NCBI RefSeq assembly: GCF_002931555.1
Contig: NZ_PSTZ01000007.1
Span: 186,001-250,000, forward strand
Direction: 5' to 3'
DNA: 64,000 bases
Origin: Pseudoclavibacter sp. RFBB5
Lineage (GTDB): Bacteria > Actinomycetota > Actinomycetes > Actinomycetales > Microbacteriaceae
Numbering within the stretch: position 1 is the stretch's first letter; each line of letters begins with the position of its first letter. The notes beneath the pieces were generated by a model that saw nothing but the letters and a program-made list of their open reading frames with translations, was not told the DNA's origin and did not search any database. Positions 54,296 through 62,247 of this stretch are shown in pieces. The position numbers and the translations under genes are program-made.

Positions 54296-55480
54296 GTGTC
54301 GGAACCCGGGGTCTTCCTCATCCCGGCCCTCGCAGTGCTGGCTCCCCTCTTCGCGCGCAGCATCTCGCCCTGGGTCAAGGTGCCGATCGTCGTGTTCGAA
54401 CTTCTGCTTGGCATCGCCGTCGGGCCGAGCCTCCTCGGCTGGGTCGAGAAATCGGACCTCCTCGACTGGCTCGCCGAGTTCGGCCTCGCGGCGCTCTTCT
54501 TCGTCGCCGGCAACGAGATCCGCTTCCGCAGCCTCGGCGGCGGGCTGCTCGGGAAGGCGTCGCTCGCGTGGGTCGTGAGCCTCGCCCTGGGGGTCGCCGC
54601 CGGCTTTCTCATCGCGCCGGGTGAAGCGGCCGTCATCATCGCGATCGCGCTGAGCTCGACGGCGCTCGGCGCGCTCATCCCCATCCTCCGCGACGCTGGC
54701 GAGCTCGGATCACCGTTCGGCAAGGCGACGACCGCGATGGGCGCCGTCGGCGAGTTCGGACCCCTGGTCGCCATCTCGGTGTTCCTCGGCACCCGCTCAC
54801 CGGGCATCTCAGCGCTGGTGCTCGCGCTGTTCGTGGTCATTACGGGCGTCGCGATCCTCGTAGCCGTGCGCATGCAGCACGGGCACCTGCACCGGCTCGT
54901 CAGCGCGAGCCTCCACACCTCGGGCCAGTTCGCGGTGCGGGTGGTCATCTTCACGCTCGCCTGCCTCGTCGCGCTGAGCGCCATGCTCGACCTCGACATC
55001 CTCCTCGGCGCCTTCGCGGCGGGCGTCATGTGGCAGATCGTCATGCGCAGCGCGCCCGAGGCGGACCGCGAGCAGGTCGAGAGCAAGATCGAGGCGATCG
55101 CGTTCGGCTTCCTCGTGCCGCTCTTCTTCATCTACACGGGCGTCACGTTCAACCTCGACGCGCTGCTCGGCAGCGTGCAGGCGCTCATCCTGCTCCCCGT
55201 GTTCCTCGCGCTGCTGCTTGTCATCAGGGGTATCCCCGCGCAGCTGGTCGCGCCCAAGGGCGCGGCGCCGCGCGAGCGCTCGAGCCTCGGGCTCCTCAGC
55301 GCGACCGCGCTTCCCATCATCGTGGCGGTGACCGCCATCGGCGTCGACGAGAAGGTCCTCGATCCCGCCCTCGCCTCGTCGCTCGTCGGAGCCGGGATGC
55401 TCTCCGTGCTGCTGTTCCCACTCGTCGGCATGGCGCTGCGGCCAGCGGACGCTCGGCGAACGTACCCCGCGTCCACCTGA
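54296..55480 (+). CDS. cation:proton antiporter, CPA2/Kef type
   Basis: This 394-residue membrane transporter has about 12 helices. It shows the Na/H-exchanger pattern FELLLGIAVGPSLLGW, then LAEFGLAALFFVAGNEI, ALSSTALGALIPILRD and GAVGEFGPLVAIS in the core. It lacks the C-terminal TrkA-N/RCK domain of KefB/KefC. It probably exchanges Na+ or K+ for H+. The GTG at 54296 is used, because the frame extends far upstream only as antisense to the hydrolase gene. Confidence 0.86.
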   Translation: MSEPGVFLIPALAVLAPLFARSISPWVKVPIVVFELLLGIAVGPSLLGWVEKSDLLDWLAEFGLAALFFVAGNEIRFRSLGGGLLGKASLAWVVSLALGVAAGFLIAPGEAAVIIAIALSSTALGALIPILRDAGELGSPFGKATTAMGAVGEFGPLVAISVFLGTRSPGISALVLALFVVITGVAILVAVRMQHGHLHRLVSASLHTSGQFAVRVVIFTLACLVALSAMLDLDILLGAFAAGVMWQIVMRSAPEADREQVESKIEAIAFGFLVPLFFIYTGVTFNLDALLGSVQALILLPVFLALLLVIRGIPAQLVAPKGAAPRERSSLGLLSATALPIIVAVTAIGVDEKVLDPALASSLVGAGMLSVLLFPLVGMALRPADARRTYPAST

Positions 55481-55497
55481 TCCAAGACTCAGGTCCG

Positions 55498-55559
55498 CGC
55501 ATCCACCCGGCAGATGACGCTCCGGTGGCGAACGAACCCGCGTTCGTCGTGTGGATGCG
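55498..55559. terminator. possible bidirectional terminator between convergent genes
   Basis: Nine-base arms CGCATCCAC (55498-55506) and GTGGATGCG (55551-55559) enclose a further CGAACG/CGTTCG hairpin. It lies between the stops of the antiporter (55480) and the SixA-like gene (55580). Confidence 0.45.
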
Positions 55560-55579
55560 AGCCCCCGAGCGAGACGGGC

Positions 55580-56071
55580 CTAGTGGGGTGCGTGGAACGC
55601 CGTGATGTTCGCCGAATTCCAGCGCAGCGCATCCCATTCGCCGTGGAACGTCAGCACGGTGATCCCCGACGTCGGGTAGCCGTGGCGGATCTCCCGCGCC
55701 AGGTCCGACTCCTTGTCAGCGGCCAACGCGATCGCCGTGCCCGACACGGTCGGCTCGTGTCCGATGATCAGCAGCGTCTGCACCTCGGCGTCCGTCTCCT
55801 TGACCTGCTCGAGGTAGTCGTCCTCGCCACCCATGTACAGGGTGCTCGGGAACTCGGCCGGTGCCAGGATCTCAGCGGTCTCCAACGTCTGCCGCGTGCG
55901 AGCGGCGGGGGAGCACAGCACCTTGTCGACCTTGGGCGCGTGCTCGCGCAGCCAGTCGCCCGCCTCCGCAGCCTCACGTACGCCACGGTCAGCAAGCGAA
56001 CGCTGGCGGTCGTCGATCGTCATCGGATGCTCGGCTTTGGCATGACGGAGCAGGATCAGAGTGCGGGGCAT
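55580..56071 (-). CDS. SixA-like histidine phosphatase
   Basis: This small 163-residue histidine phosphatase has the RHG-type motif LLRHAKAE at the N-terminus, SPAARTRQT in the middle and IIGHEPTV supplying the second His. It resembles SixA, which dephosphorylates histidine phosphotransfer domains; actinobacterial relatives have untested targets. The start ATG at 56071 has a normal N-terminus. A 152-base gap with nothing recognisable precedes the next gene. Confidence 0.87.
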   Translation of the reverse strand: MPRTLILLRHAKAEHPMTIDDRQRSLADRGVREAAEAGDWLREHAPKVDKVLCSPAARTRQTLETAEILAPAEFPSTLYMGGEDDYLEQVKETDAEVQTLLIIGHEPTVSGTAIALAADKESDLAREIRHGYPTSGITVLTFHGEWDALRWNSANITAFHAPH

Positions 56072-56223
56072 GGAGCCAGCCTAGGGAACTCGACGGCGAA
56101 CGCTGAGCAGGCTGACCGCGCGCGCTCGGAACGTGGCGGTTCCGATCTTGTCTCCAACATGCTGAACGACCAGATCCCTGACGAACGGCGCCTGAGATCG
56201 AACAGCGTTTATATCTTTGAGAT

Positions 56224-56604
56224 CTATGTCGGGTGACCGCGCTGGTCGAGAGTCGCGCGAACCGGGCGGAGCACGTCGTTCGGCGGGAACGACAGCGTGA
56301 ACTCGACGTTGGGCACCGTGATGTCTCCCCAGTCGTCCCGCTTCACGCGGACGCGGACCGTCGACACTTCAGTGATGCGCACGCGCAACCACGCGCCATT
56401 CTCCAAGCGCAGCTCATAGGCGTCGGCGAGATACCCGATTCCCAGATCATCTAGAAGCGTCTCAGCTTCGAACCAGTCGAGTGCCCCGGAGCATTCCCGT
56501 CCGAGCAGATCGATGACCACGAAACCATCGCCGTGCGGGCGCATCCAACCGAGGAGCTCACCGTCTCCACGGCGATGCTCGATCCAATCGCTGGGGCTCG
56601 TCAC
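56224..56604 (-). CDS. hypothetical protein
   Basis: This 126-residue soluble protein has a beta-strand-rich look (LRVRITEVSTVRVRVK). It opens with SDWIEHRRGDGELLGWM, a pattern often seen in small actinobacterial hypotheticals. No function can be assigned. It diverges from the lipoprotein gene across 87 bases. Confidence 0.65.
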   Translation of the reverse strand: MTSPSDWIEHRRGDGELLGWMRPHGDGFVVIDLLGRECSGALDWFEAETLLDDLGIGYLADAYELRLENGAWLRVRITEVSTVRVRVKRDDWGDITVPNVEFTLSFPPNDVLRPVRATLDQRGHPT

Positions 56605-56691
56605 GCCACGATGCTACCCAGCACGCGGCCCGGACCGTCGGTCTGTGGATAACTTCTGCGAGGATTTTCCGGAGCCGCTACCTTGACGGCC

Positions 56692-57270
56692 ATGCAACCA
56701 AGGGGGAAGCGCAGGCGGGCCATCGGCACCGTTCTGCTCGTCATGTTCAGTCTCGGGGCGGCTGTCGGTGTGAGCGGATGCGCGCCCGAGGAAGGCACGA
56801 CATCGAGCCCGCCCCCGACCTCCACCACTGGGACCGGAACTCCGGTCCTTCCCAGTAATGAGGAAGCCCTGGCGATCGTGGAGGAGCTGGTGCCGAAGTT
56901 CCTGGCGGCGGAAGCGGCGAACCTCCAGACGGGCTCATCCGACGCACTCAAGGAATACGCGATTGCGTCTTACGTGGAAAAAGTGCAGCAGGATCTCAGA
57001 GACCTGCAAACGCGCGGACTGACAGTTACGGGGATACCGACCTTAGACCGGCTTGAACTCCAGAAAGTAGAGTTTGCGGACGGCCATATCGAAATTGCTT
57101 CCTACGGCTGTTACGACATCTCAGGCACGCAACTAGTGGATGCAACAGGTGCCGATGCAATAGCGCCATCGACTTCCAGACGCGCGCCGGTTGTCGTGCT
57201 GGCTAGTGACTCCGAGGGTGCGTTCAAGATCAAGGAGACGGAGCCATGGTCTGGCGAGAACTTCTGCTGA
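56692..57270 (+). CDS. secreted lipoprotein, unknown function
   Basis: This lipoprotein of about 192 residues has a basic start, a hydrophobic core and the lipobox GVSGC near residue 24. A Thr/Pro/Ser linker then leads to an alpha+beta domain that may be NTF2-like (EEALAIVEELVPKFLAAEAA, ending EPWSGENFC). ATG 56692 is chosen; a TTG at 56683 is in frame. The next gene starts inside its last 25 bases, so the two are translationally coupled. Confidence 0.75.
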   Translation: MQPRGKRRRAIGTVLLVMFSLGAAVGVSGCAPEEGTTSSPPPTSTTGTGTPVLPSNEEALAIVEELVPKFLAAEAANLQTGSSDALKEYAIASYVEKVQQDLRDLQTRGLTVTGIPTLDRLELQKVEFADGHIEIASYGCYDISGTQLVDATGADAIAPSTSRRAPVVVLASDSEGAFKIKETEPWSGENFC

Positions 57271-58154
57271 TCGGCGCGCTCTTAGTCGGTGGAGGGATGG
57301 CCGAAGCTGCGCCGAATCCCCGCGGGTGCACCTTTCTAGATTTCGCTGATGCTGCCTGCGGCAGCGCGTCCAACGACGGGAACGGCGTGAGCGTCAACGT
57401 CGAGGAGACCTACGTGGGTGACCCGGGTCCCTCTGACTCGTACGACGGCGGGGGCTCCGGGGATGACTACTCGTCCGACGACAGCTGGGTTGACAGCGGA
57501 GGCTCAGGAGACGATACGAGCGGCGGTGGCGGCCCGCCTCCGTTCATACCGAACGCGAGCGCGCTCGCATCCCCCGTGAGCTCCCTCGTCGCGCCGGCGA
57601 CAGTGCAGTGCAGGGAGTGCGGCGGCGGCGGGGGAGGCGGCACCACCACGACCGCGCCGAGGCCACCCACGAGTTTCACGATCAGCGACGTGCTCACCCT
57701 CGCGCCCGCATCCGTGACCCTCACGGCCGAGCCCTCCACGTGGAGCATCGTCGGGACCCACACGAACTTCTACACGGCCGCCGCCCAGCACACCGCGGCC
57801 GGGAGCGTCCTCGGCCACCCGATCACCGTGACCTTCACCCCCACCACATACCGGTGGGACTACGGCGACGGCACCACGCAGGACACGACAACAGCCGGCT
57901 CAACCTGGCAAGCACTCGGGCAGGAAGACTTCACCGTTACTGAGACGAGCCACGTCTACACCGAGAAGACGACGGTGCAGGCATCCGTCACCGTCGTCTA
58001 CACCGCCGTCGTGACCCTCGCCGACGGCACGAACATCCCCGTCACCGGAACGCTCAACCGCGCCTCGACCACCGTCACGCTGGAACTCTTCACCGCCGAC
58101 ACCGTCATCACCGTCGGCGACTGCAACGAGCAACCCCAGCAGCCCCGCTGTTGA
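57246..58154 (+). CDS. secreted PKD-like protein with Gly/Asp/Ser-rich linker
   Basis: This 302-residue secreted protein has a signal peptide (cleavage near AEAA, residue 22). A long low-complexity Gly/Asp/Ser stretch (about residues 57-100), a CRECGGGGGGGTTTT segment and a C-terminal beta domain with WDYGDGTTQDTT follow; the last is the PKD motif. It ends in Cys. It is probably an extracellular or wall-associated partner of the lipoprotein gene it overlaps. The function is unknown. Confidence 0.72.
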   Translation: MVWRELLLIGALLVGGGMAEAAPNPRGCTFLDFADAACGSASNDGNGVSVNVEETYVGDPGPSDSYDGGGSGDDYSSDDSWVDSGGSGDDTSGGGGPPPFIPNASALASPVSSLVAPATVQCRECGGGGGGGTTTTAPRPPTSFTISDVLTLAPASVTLTAEPSTWSIVGTHTNFYTAAAQHTAAGSVLGHPITVTFTPTTYRWDYGDGTTQDTTTAGSTWQALGQEDFTVTETSHVYTEKTTVQASVTVVYTAVVTLADGTNIPVTGTLNRASTTVTLELFTADTVITVGDCNEQPQQPRC

Positions 58155-58249
58155 CCCGCGCAACCAACCCCGTCGTCGCTGACGCCGTCGCCGACGCAGC
58201 GACACTGCTCACGGAGACCGCATCGGCCGCGTACCGGTACCCCGGATCC

Positions 58250-58690
58250 TTACTCGCCCTCCCCGAACACGACCGATCCATCGGGAAGCACACTCCACCC
58301 AGGGTTGTGCGCCACCTCCCAGACGACACCGTTCGGGTCCTCGACCACGCCGTGGAACACACCGCCGAAGTCACCCTCCTGCGGCACCTTCAACATCACC
58401 CCGCCGCCGGCCGCCATCGCCGACACCACCGCGACGACCTCCTCGCGGCTCCCCACGTTGTGCGCCAACGTCACACCGGACACCTGCGAACGATCCTCAC
58501 CGGTCCCCAGATCGCGGTTGAACTTCTCCGCATCGAAGAACCCGAGCACCTGCCCCGCCCCAAGCTGGAAGAACACGATCTCGCCCTCCACATCGAGCAG
58601 CGGTTCCCAACCGAGCGCATCGACGTAGAAGCGCCGCGCATCGTCGAGATCGCGAGTCGCGAACGTCACGAAGTTCACCTGCTGCTTCAC
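58250..58690 (-). CDS. VOC-family (glyoxalase-like) protein
   Basis: This 146-residue vicinal-oxygen-chelate protein has two babb modules, with FVTFATRDLDDARRFYVDALGWEP in the first and VEDPNGVVWEVAHNPGW in the second. Members include glyoxalase I, dioxygenases and resistance proteins; metal ligands are not clear enough to choose. Its ATG overlaps the stop of the SRPBCC gene by four bases. Confidence 0.87.
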   Translation of the reverse strand: MKQQVNFVTFATRDLDDARRFYVDALGWEPLLDVEGEIVFFQLGAGQVLGFFDAEKFNRDLGTGEDRSQVSGVTLAHNVGSREEVVAVVSAMAAGGGVMLKVPQEGDFGGVFHGVVEDPNGVVWEVAHNPGWSVLPDGSVVFGEGE

Positions 58691-59166
58691 GAGCGACCTA
58701 CAAACGCCGAAAGGTTCTCCAACGACGACGAAATGCCCTCCACGTGATCCGCCTGACTGATGCCGCTCGGCACGTCATACGCCGAGACGGTCACGAGCGT
58801 GCCACCCGGGAACTCCGCCAACTCCCACACCATCGTCATGGTGCCCGCAAACCGCGCATCATCCGACTCGAACACGATCTGCTGGGCAACGCGCTCACCC
58901 TCGACCAGCTCCACGAACACCGACTCCGAAACATCCCGCGACTCAGCTGTCTTGCCACCACCGACCGGAACCTCCGAATACGTGAGCTCCAGCACACTGC
59001 GCCCACCCACCCGCGGCTCGAAACGCGTGTACCTGCCCGTCATCCCCGCCGGCGGCAACCAGGTCTCCAACGCCCGCTGATCGAGGAGCGCCCCGTAGAC
59101 CCTGGATGCGCTCGCCGGCAGCACTCGCGAGACTCGGTCGACCCGTGGTTCGAAATCGCTCGTCAT
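58687..59166 (-). CDS. SRPBCC/AHSA1-domain protein
   Basis: This 159-residue START-like ligand-binding protein of the Aha1-C type begins with VDRVSRVLPASASRVYGALLD, followed by LETWLPPAG. Such proteins bind hydrophobic ligands and often accompany VOC, YciI and ECF sigma genes. Here it is cotranscribed with the VOC gene and diverges from the YciI/sigma pair across 174 bases that hold an ECF42-like promoter on the other strand. Confidence 0.86.
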   Translation of the reverse strand: MTSDFEPRVDRVSRVLPASASRVYGALLDQRALETWLPPAGMTGRYTRFEPRVGGRSVLELTYSEVPVGGGKTAESRDVSESVFVELVEGERVAQQIVFESDDARFAGTMTMVWELAEFPGGTLVTVSAYDVPSGISQADHVEGISSSLENLSAFVGRS

Positions 59167-59243
59167 GCCCGGAAGCTAGCAAGCCGACTTGAAGATGCGC
59201 CGACCGGCCCCGAGAAAAGACTCTCAAGAACATTCACGGCACG

Positions 59244-59270
59244 TGTCGATTTCTCCGTCCGCCGTTCGAC
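59244..59270 (+). promoter_or_regulatory. candidate ECF42-type promoter
   Basis: TGTCGA (59244-59249) and CGAC (59267-59270) are separated by 17 bases and lie about 70 bases before the YciI/DGPF gene. They match the -35 TGTCGA and -10 CGA(T)C described for ECF42 sigma factors, as I recall them. The adjacent gene encodes just such a sigma factor. Confidence 0.55.
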
Positions 59271-59340
59271 GCCATAGTAGACGGGTGCAGATCAGCACCC
59301 TGCAACCGGCCCTGCGGGGCTGCAGACAAGGAGAATCATC

Positions 59341-59769
59341 ATGAAGTTCATGCTCATCATGCGTGCCACCGACGAAGCCAAGGACGCCTACGAGAACACC
59401 GACTTCACCGAGATCATCAACGCCATGGGCAAGTACAACGAGTCCATGATGGAAGCGGGCGTCCTCCTCGCAGGCGAGGGCCTCGCCGACGACCTCAGCA
59501 CCGCCTTCGTCGTCGACTTCTCTGGCGAGCAGCCCGTCGTCACCGACGGCCCGTACGGCGAGACCCACGAGCTCTTCAACGGCTTCTGGATCATCGAGAC
59601 CGCCACCCGCGACGAAGCCATCCAATGGGCCTCCCGCGCCCCGCTCCAGGGGCCGGGGTCGAAGCTCGAAGTGCGCCGCGTCACCGACATGAGCGACTTC
59701 GCCGGCCACGAAGACAACGAGTTCATCCAGAAGGAAGAGGGCTGGCGCGAGCAGCAGGCCGGCGCCTGA
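59341..59769 (+). CDS. YciI/DGPF-domain protein
   Basis: This 142-residue YCII-related protein has the DGPF motif as TDGPYGE and the typical start MKFMLIMRA. ATRDEAIQWASRAP lies in the second half. DGPF proteins are the conserved partners of ECF42 sigma factors; their biochemical role is not known. AAGGAG precedes the ATG. The sigma-factor gene follows 37 bases later and is probably cotranscribed. Confidence 0.9.
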   Translation: MKFMLIMRATDEAKDAYENTDFTEIINAMGKYNESMMEAGVLLAGEGLADDLSTAFVVDFSGEQPVVTDGPYGETHELFNGFWIIETATRDEAIQWASRAPLQGPGSKLEVRRVTDMSDFAGHEDNEFIQKEEGWREQQAGA

Positions 59770-59806
59770 GCGCACCCGGACACGGACGCGGGCAGAGGCC
59801 TCGGCG

Positions 59807-61123
59807 ATGATCTCGGCAGGGCAAGGCGAAGGCCACGGAGCGGACAGCGACGACGTCGCCGCTCGCGCGCCGGGCAAGCCCGCGACCGCCGCCGCCATCG
59901 ACGCCGTCTGGCGCATCGAGAGCGCCCGCATCGTCGCGACCCTCACGAGAATGGTCGGCGACGTCGGCCTTGCCGAAGACCTCGCGCAGGAAGCCGTCGC
60001 CGACGCGCTCACCCAGTGGCCACAGTCAGGCGTCCCGGTCAACCCGGGCGCCTGGCTCACCGCCGTCGCCAAACGCAAGGCCATCGACGGGTGGCGACGC
60101 CGCGAGCGACTCGACGACCGCTACAGCGCCATCGCACGCGACCTGCGCGACGCGGATGCGACCGCCAGCGACCCCTGGGTGCCCATCGGCGACGACGTCC
60201 TCCGCCTCATCTTCGTCGCCTGCCACCCCGCGCTCTCCCGAGAGGCGCAGGTCGCACTCACGCTGCGCATCGTGGGCGGACTCACAACCGACGAGATCGC
60301 GCGCCTCTTCCTCATCCCGGTCGCGACCGTGCAGCAGCGCATCGTGCGGGCCAAGAAGAGCCTCGCCGCCGCCAGAGTGCCCTTCGAGACGCCCGACCCG
60401 AGCGAGTGGACGCCGCGCCTCGGCGGCGTCCTCGCCGTCATCTACCTGATCTTCACCGAGGGGTACGCCGCCAGTTCCGGAGACCGCTGGCTGCGATCCG
60501 ACCTCGCTGCGGAAGCCCTCCGCCTCGGCCGAGCGCTCACCAGCATGCTCCCCAGAGAGCCTGAGGTGCTCGGACTCGTCGCACTCATGGAGTTCCAGAG
60601 CTCGCGCTTCGCGGCGCGAGAGTCGGCCGACGGCACCCCCATCCTCCTCGCCGACCAGGACAGGCGACGCTGGGACCGCTCGGCGATCCTCCGCGGTCGC
60701 GCCCTTCTGTCTAGAGCCGACGCCCTCGGCAAGGGGCGCGGCACGTACTGCCTGCAGGCCGCCATCGCCGAGCGGCACGCCGTGGCCCCGTCCGTGCAGC
60801 ACACCGACTGGGCGCAGATCGTCCTGCTCTACGAGGTGCTCGGACGCCTGGCCCCGAGTCCCATCGTCCAACTCAACCGGGCCGTCGCGGTCTCCATGGC
60901 GACCGGACCGGCGACCGCACTCGCCATCGTCGACCGGCTCGGCGCATCCGGTGCCCTGGCCCGTGGCCCCCTGCTCGCGAGCGTGCGCGGGGAGTTGCTC
61001 TCGCAGCTCGGGAGGATCGACGAAGCGAGATCCGAGCTGAGCGTCGCGGTCGAGCTCACCGCAAACGAGCAGCAGCGTCGCGTGCTGCAGGGGAAGCTCG
61101 ACGCCCTCCAAGCAGGCACCTGA
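59807..61123 (+). CDS. ECF42-like RNA polymerase sigma factor with TPR-type C-terminus
   Basis: This 438-residue ECF sigma factor has region 2 at about residues 30-95 (MVGDVGLAEDLAQEAVADAL) and region 4 at about 130-185 (LTTDEIARLFLIPVATVQQRI). A 250-residue C-terminal extension of the DUF6596/TPR type contains IYLIFTEGYAAS and IVQLNRAVAVSM. No anti-sigma gene is nearby; in ECF42 the C-terminal domain is needed for activity. It should drive its own operon from the promoter at 59244-59270. Confidence 0.92.
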   Translation: MISAGQGEGHGADSDDVAARAPGKPATAAAIDAVWRIESARIVATLTRMVGDVGLAEDLAQEAVADALTQWPQSGVPVNPGAWLTAVAKRKAIDGWRRRERLDDRYSAIARDLRDADATASDPWVPIGDDVLRLIFVACHPALSREAQVALTLRIVGGLTTDEIARLFLIPVATVQQRIVRAKKSLAAARVPFETPDPSEWTPRLGGVLAVIYLIFTEGYAASSGDRWLRSDLAAEALRLGRALTSMLPREPEVLGLVALMEFQSSRFAARESADGTPILLADQDRRRWDRSAILRGRALLSRADALGKGRGTYCLQAAIAERHAVAPSVQHTDWAQIVLLYEVLGRLAPSPIVQLNRAVAVSMATGPATALAIVDRLGASGALARGPLLASVRGELLSQLGRIDEARSELSVAVELTANEQQRRVLQGKLDALQAGT

Positions 61124-61225
61124 CGAGCGTCGTCGGCCAAGTCCCGACGCCGTCACCCGGGTCGGCCTGGGAGCCCCACCGGACGGCGCGGCCGGACAAT
61201 CGGACTCCCGGACCGCGCAGCGCGA

Positions 61226-61303
61226 TGACCAACTTGCGTGACGATCTGGGCCTCTGGGCTGGGTCTGGCCCGGAGGAGGCGGTCTCGTCACGCAAGCTGG
61301 TCA
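61226..61303. repeat. 19-base inverted repeat between convergent genes
   Basis: Arms at 61226-61244 and 61285-61303 are complementary at 18 of 19 positions around a 40-base GC-rich loop. The element lies between the stops of the sigma factor gene and the YceI-like gene. A bidirectional terminator is the simplest reading; a degenerate mobile-element end is an alternative. Confidence 0.6.
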
Positions 61304-61362
61304 GCGGAAAGATATGGTGGGGGAGTCGGCCAGCTGGCCGGCGGTTCGGGTTCGTTCAGCGC

Positions 61363-62064
61363 CTACGCGCGCTCGAGGACGAGCAGGAACTCGACCGACC
61401 CGGTGGGCTCGACGGAGACGAAGCCAAGGTTCGGGGCTTCGACCCCGTAGTCGGCGAAAGTCACGGGGATGCTGCCGGCGACCTGCACGTTGTCACCGTC
61501 AAGGCCCGCCGTGAGGTCGATGGTCACCTGCTGGCTGACGCCGTTGAGCGTGAGCGTTCCGGTGGCAGGGATCGTCGCCTGCGTGCCATCCGCGAGTCCG
61601 TCGAGCGCGGCGACTGGCTCATCCAGCGTGAAGGTCGCCTCGGGGTTCGCGGCGGTGTCGAGCGCCTCGCTGCGGAAGTACTCGTCGCGGCGCTGCTCGT
61701 CGGTGGCGATGGATGCGACGTCGACCGTGATGTCGGCGGCCGTGAGCTCAGTCTCGGTGGTCGTGAGCGTGCCGGAGACGGTTTCGGTGCGGCCGGTGAC
61801 GGTCACGTCCGTGCCATTGAGCACCTCATCCACCCGGTAGCCGGCGTAGGAGCCGGAGGCGACGGTCCACGAGCCGGCGAGTGTGCTGGCGTCGGCCGCG
61901 CTCGGGGTCGTCGACTCGATCTCGAGCGCCGGCGCCTCGGCTGCGGGCTCGGCGATCACGTCACGGTAGATCATGGGGCCGAACACTGCGGCGGCGATGC
62001 CGATCACCACGACAACGGCCGCGATGACGATACCGATGGTGGCTTTCTTCGATGGCTTCTTCAT
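61363..62064 (-). CDS. membrane-anchored YceI-family protein
   Basis: This protein of about 233 residues has a basic start, one N-terminal membrane helix and a YceI-like lipocalin domain from about residue 65 (GSWTVASGSYAGYRVDEV, ITVDVASIATDEQRRDEY). YceI barrels bind isoprenoid-type or other amphiphilic molecules in the cell envelope. ATG 62064 is taken as start; the GTG at 62082 would add six residues. It diverges from the acyl-CoA ligase gene. Confidence 0.87.
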   Translation of the reverse strand: MKKPSKKATIGIVIAAVVVVIGIAAAVFGPMIYRDVIAEPAAEAPALEIESTTPSAADASTLAGSWTVASGSYAGYRVDEVLNGTDVTVTGRTETVSGTLTTTETELTAADITVDVASIATDEQRRDEYFRSEALDTAANPEATFTLDEPVAALDGLADGTQATIPATGTLTLNGVSQQVTIDLTAGLDGDNVQVAGSIPVTFADYGVEAPNLGFVSVEPTGSVEFLLVLERA

Positions 62065-62247
62065 AGTTGTAGCTTGAAGCACTTTCCTATGGCTGGACTA
62101 TGAGTTCTTCGTCGATCGCGTGAGGAAGCGGATGCGCGCTGAGGGGAGCCGGAGAGACTCCGGCACACACGGCTTCAGCACAAGCGCGGCGACTTAGGCT
62201 TCGAGCGCACCGCTGTGCGCGCAGCCGTGCTCGTCGAAAGGACCCCG

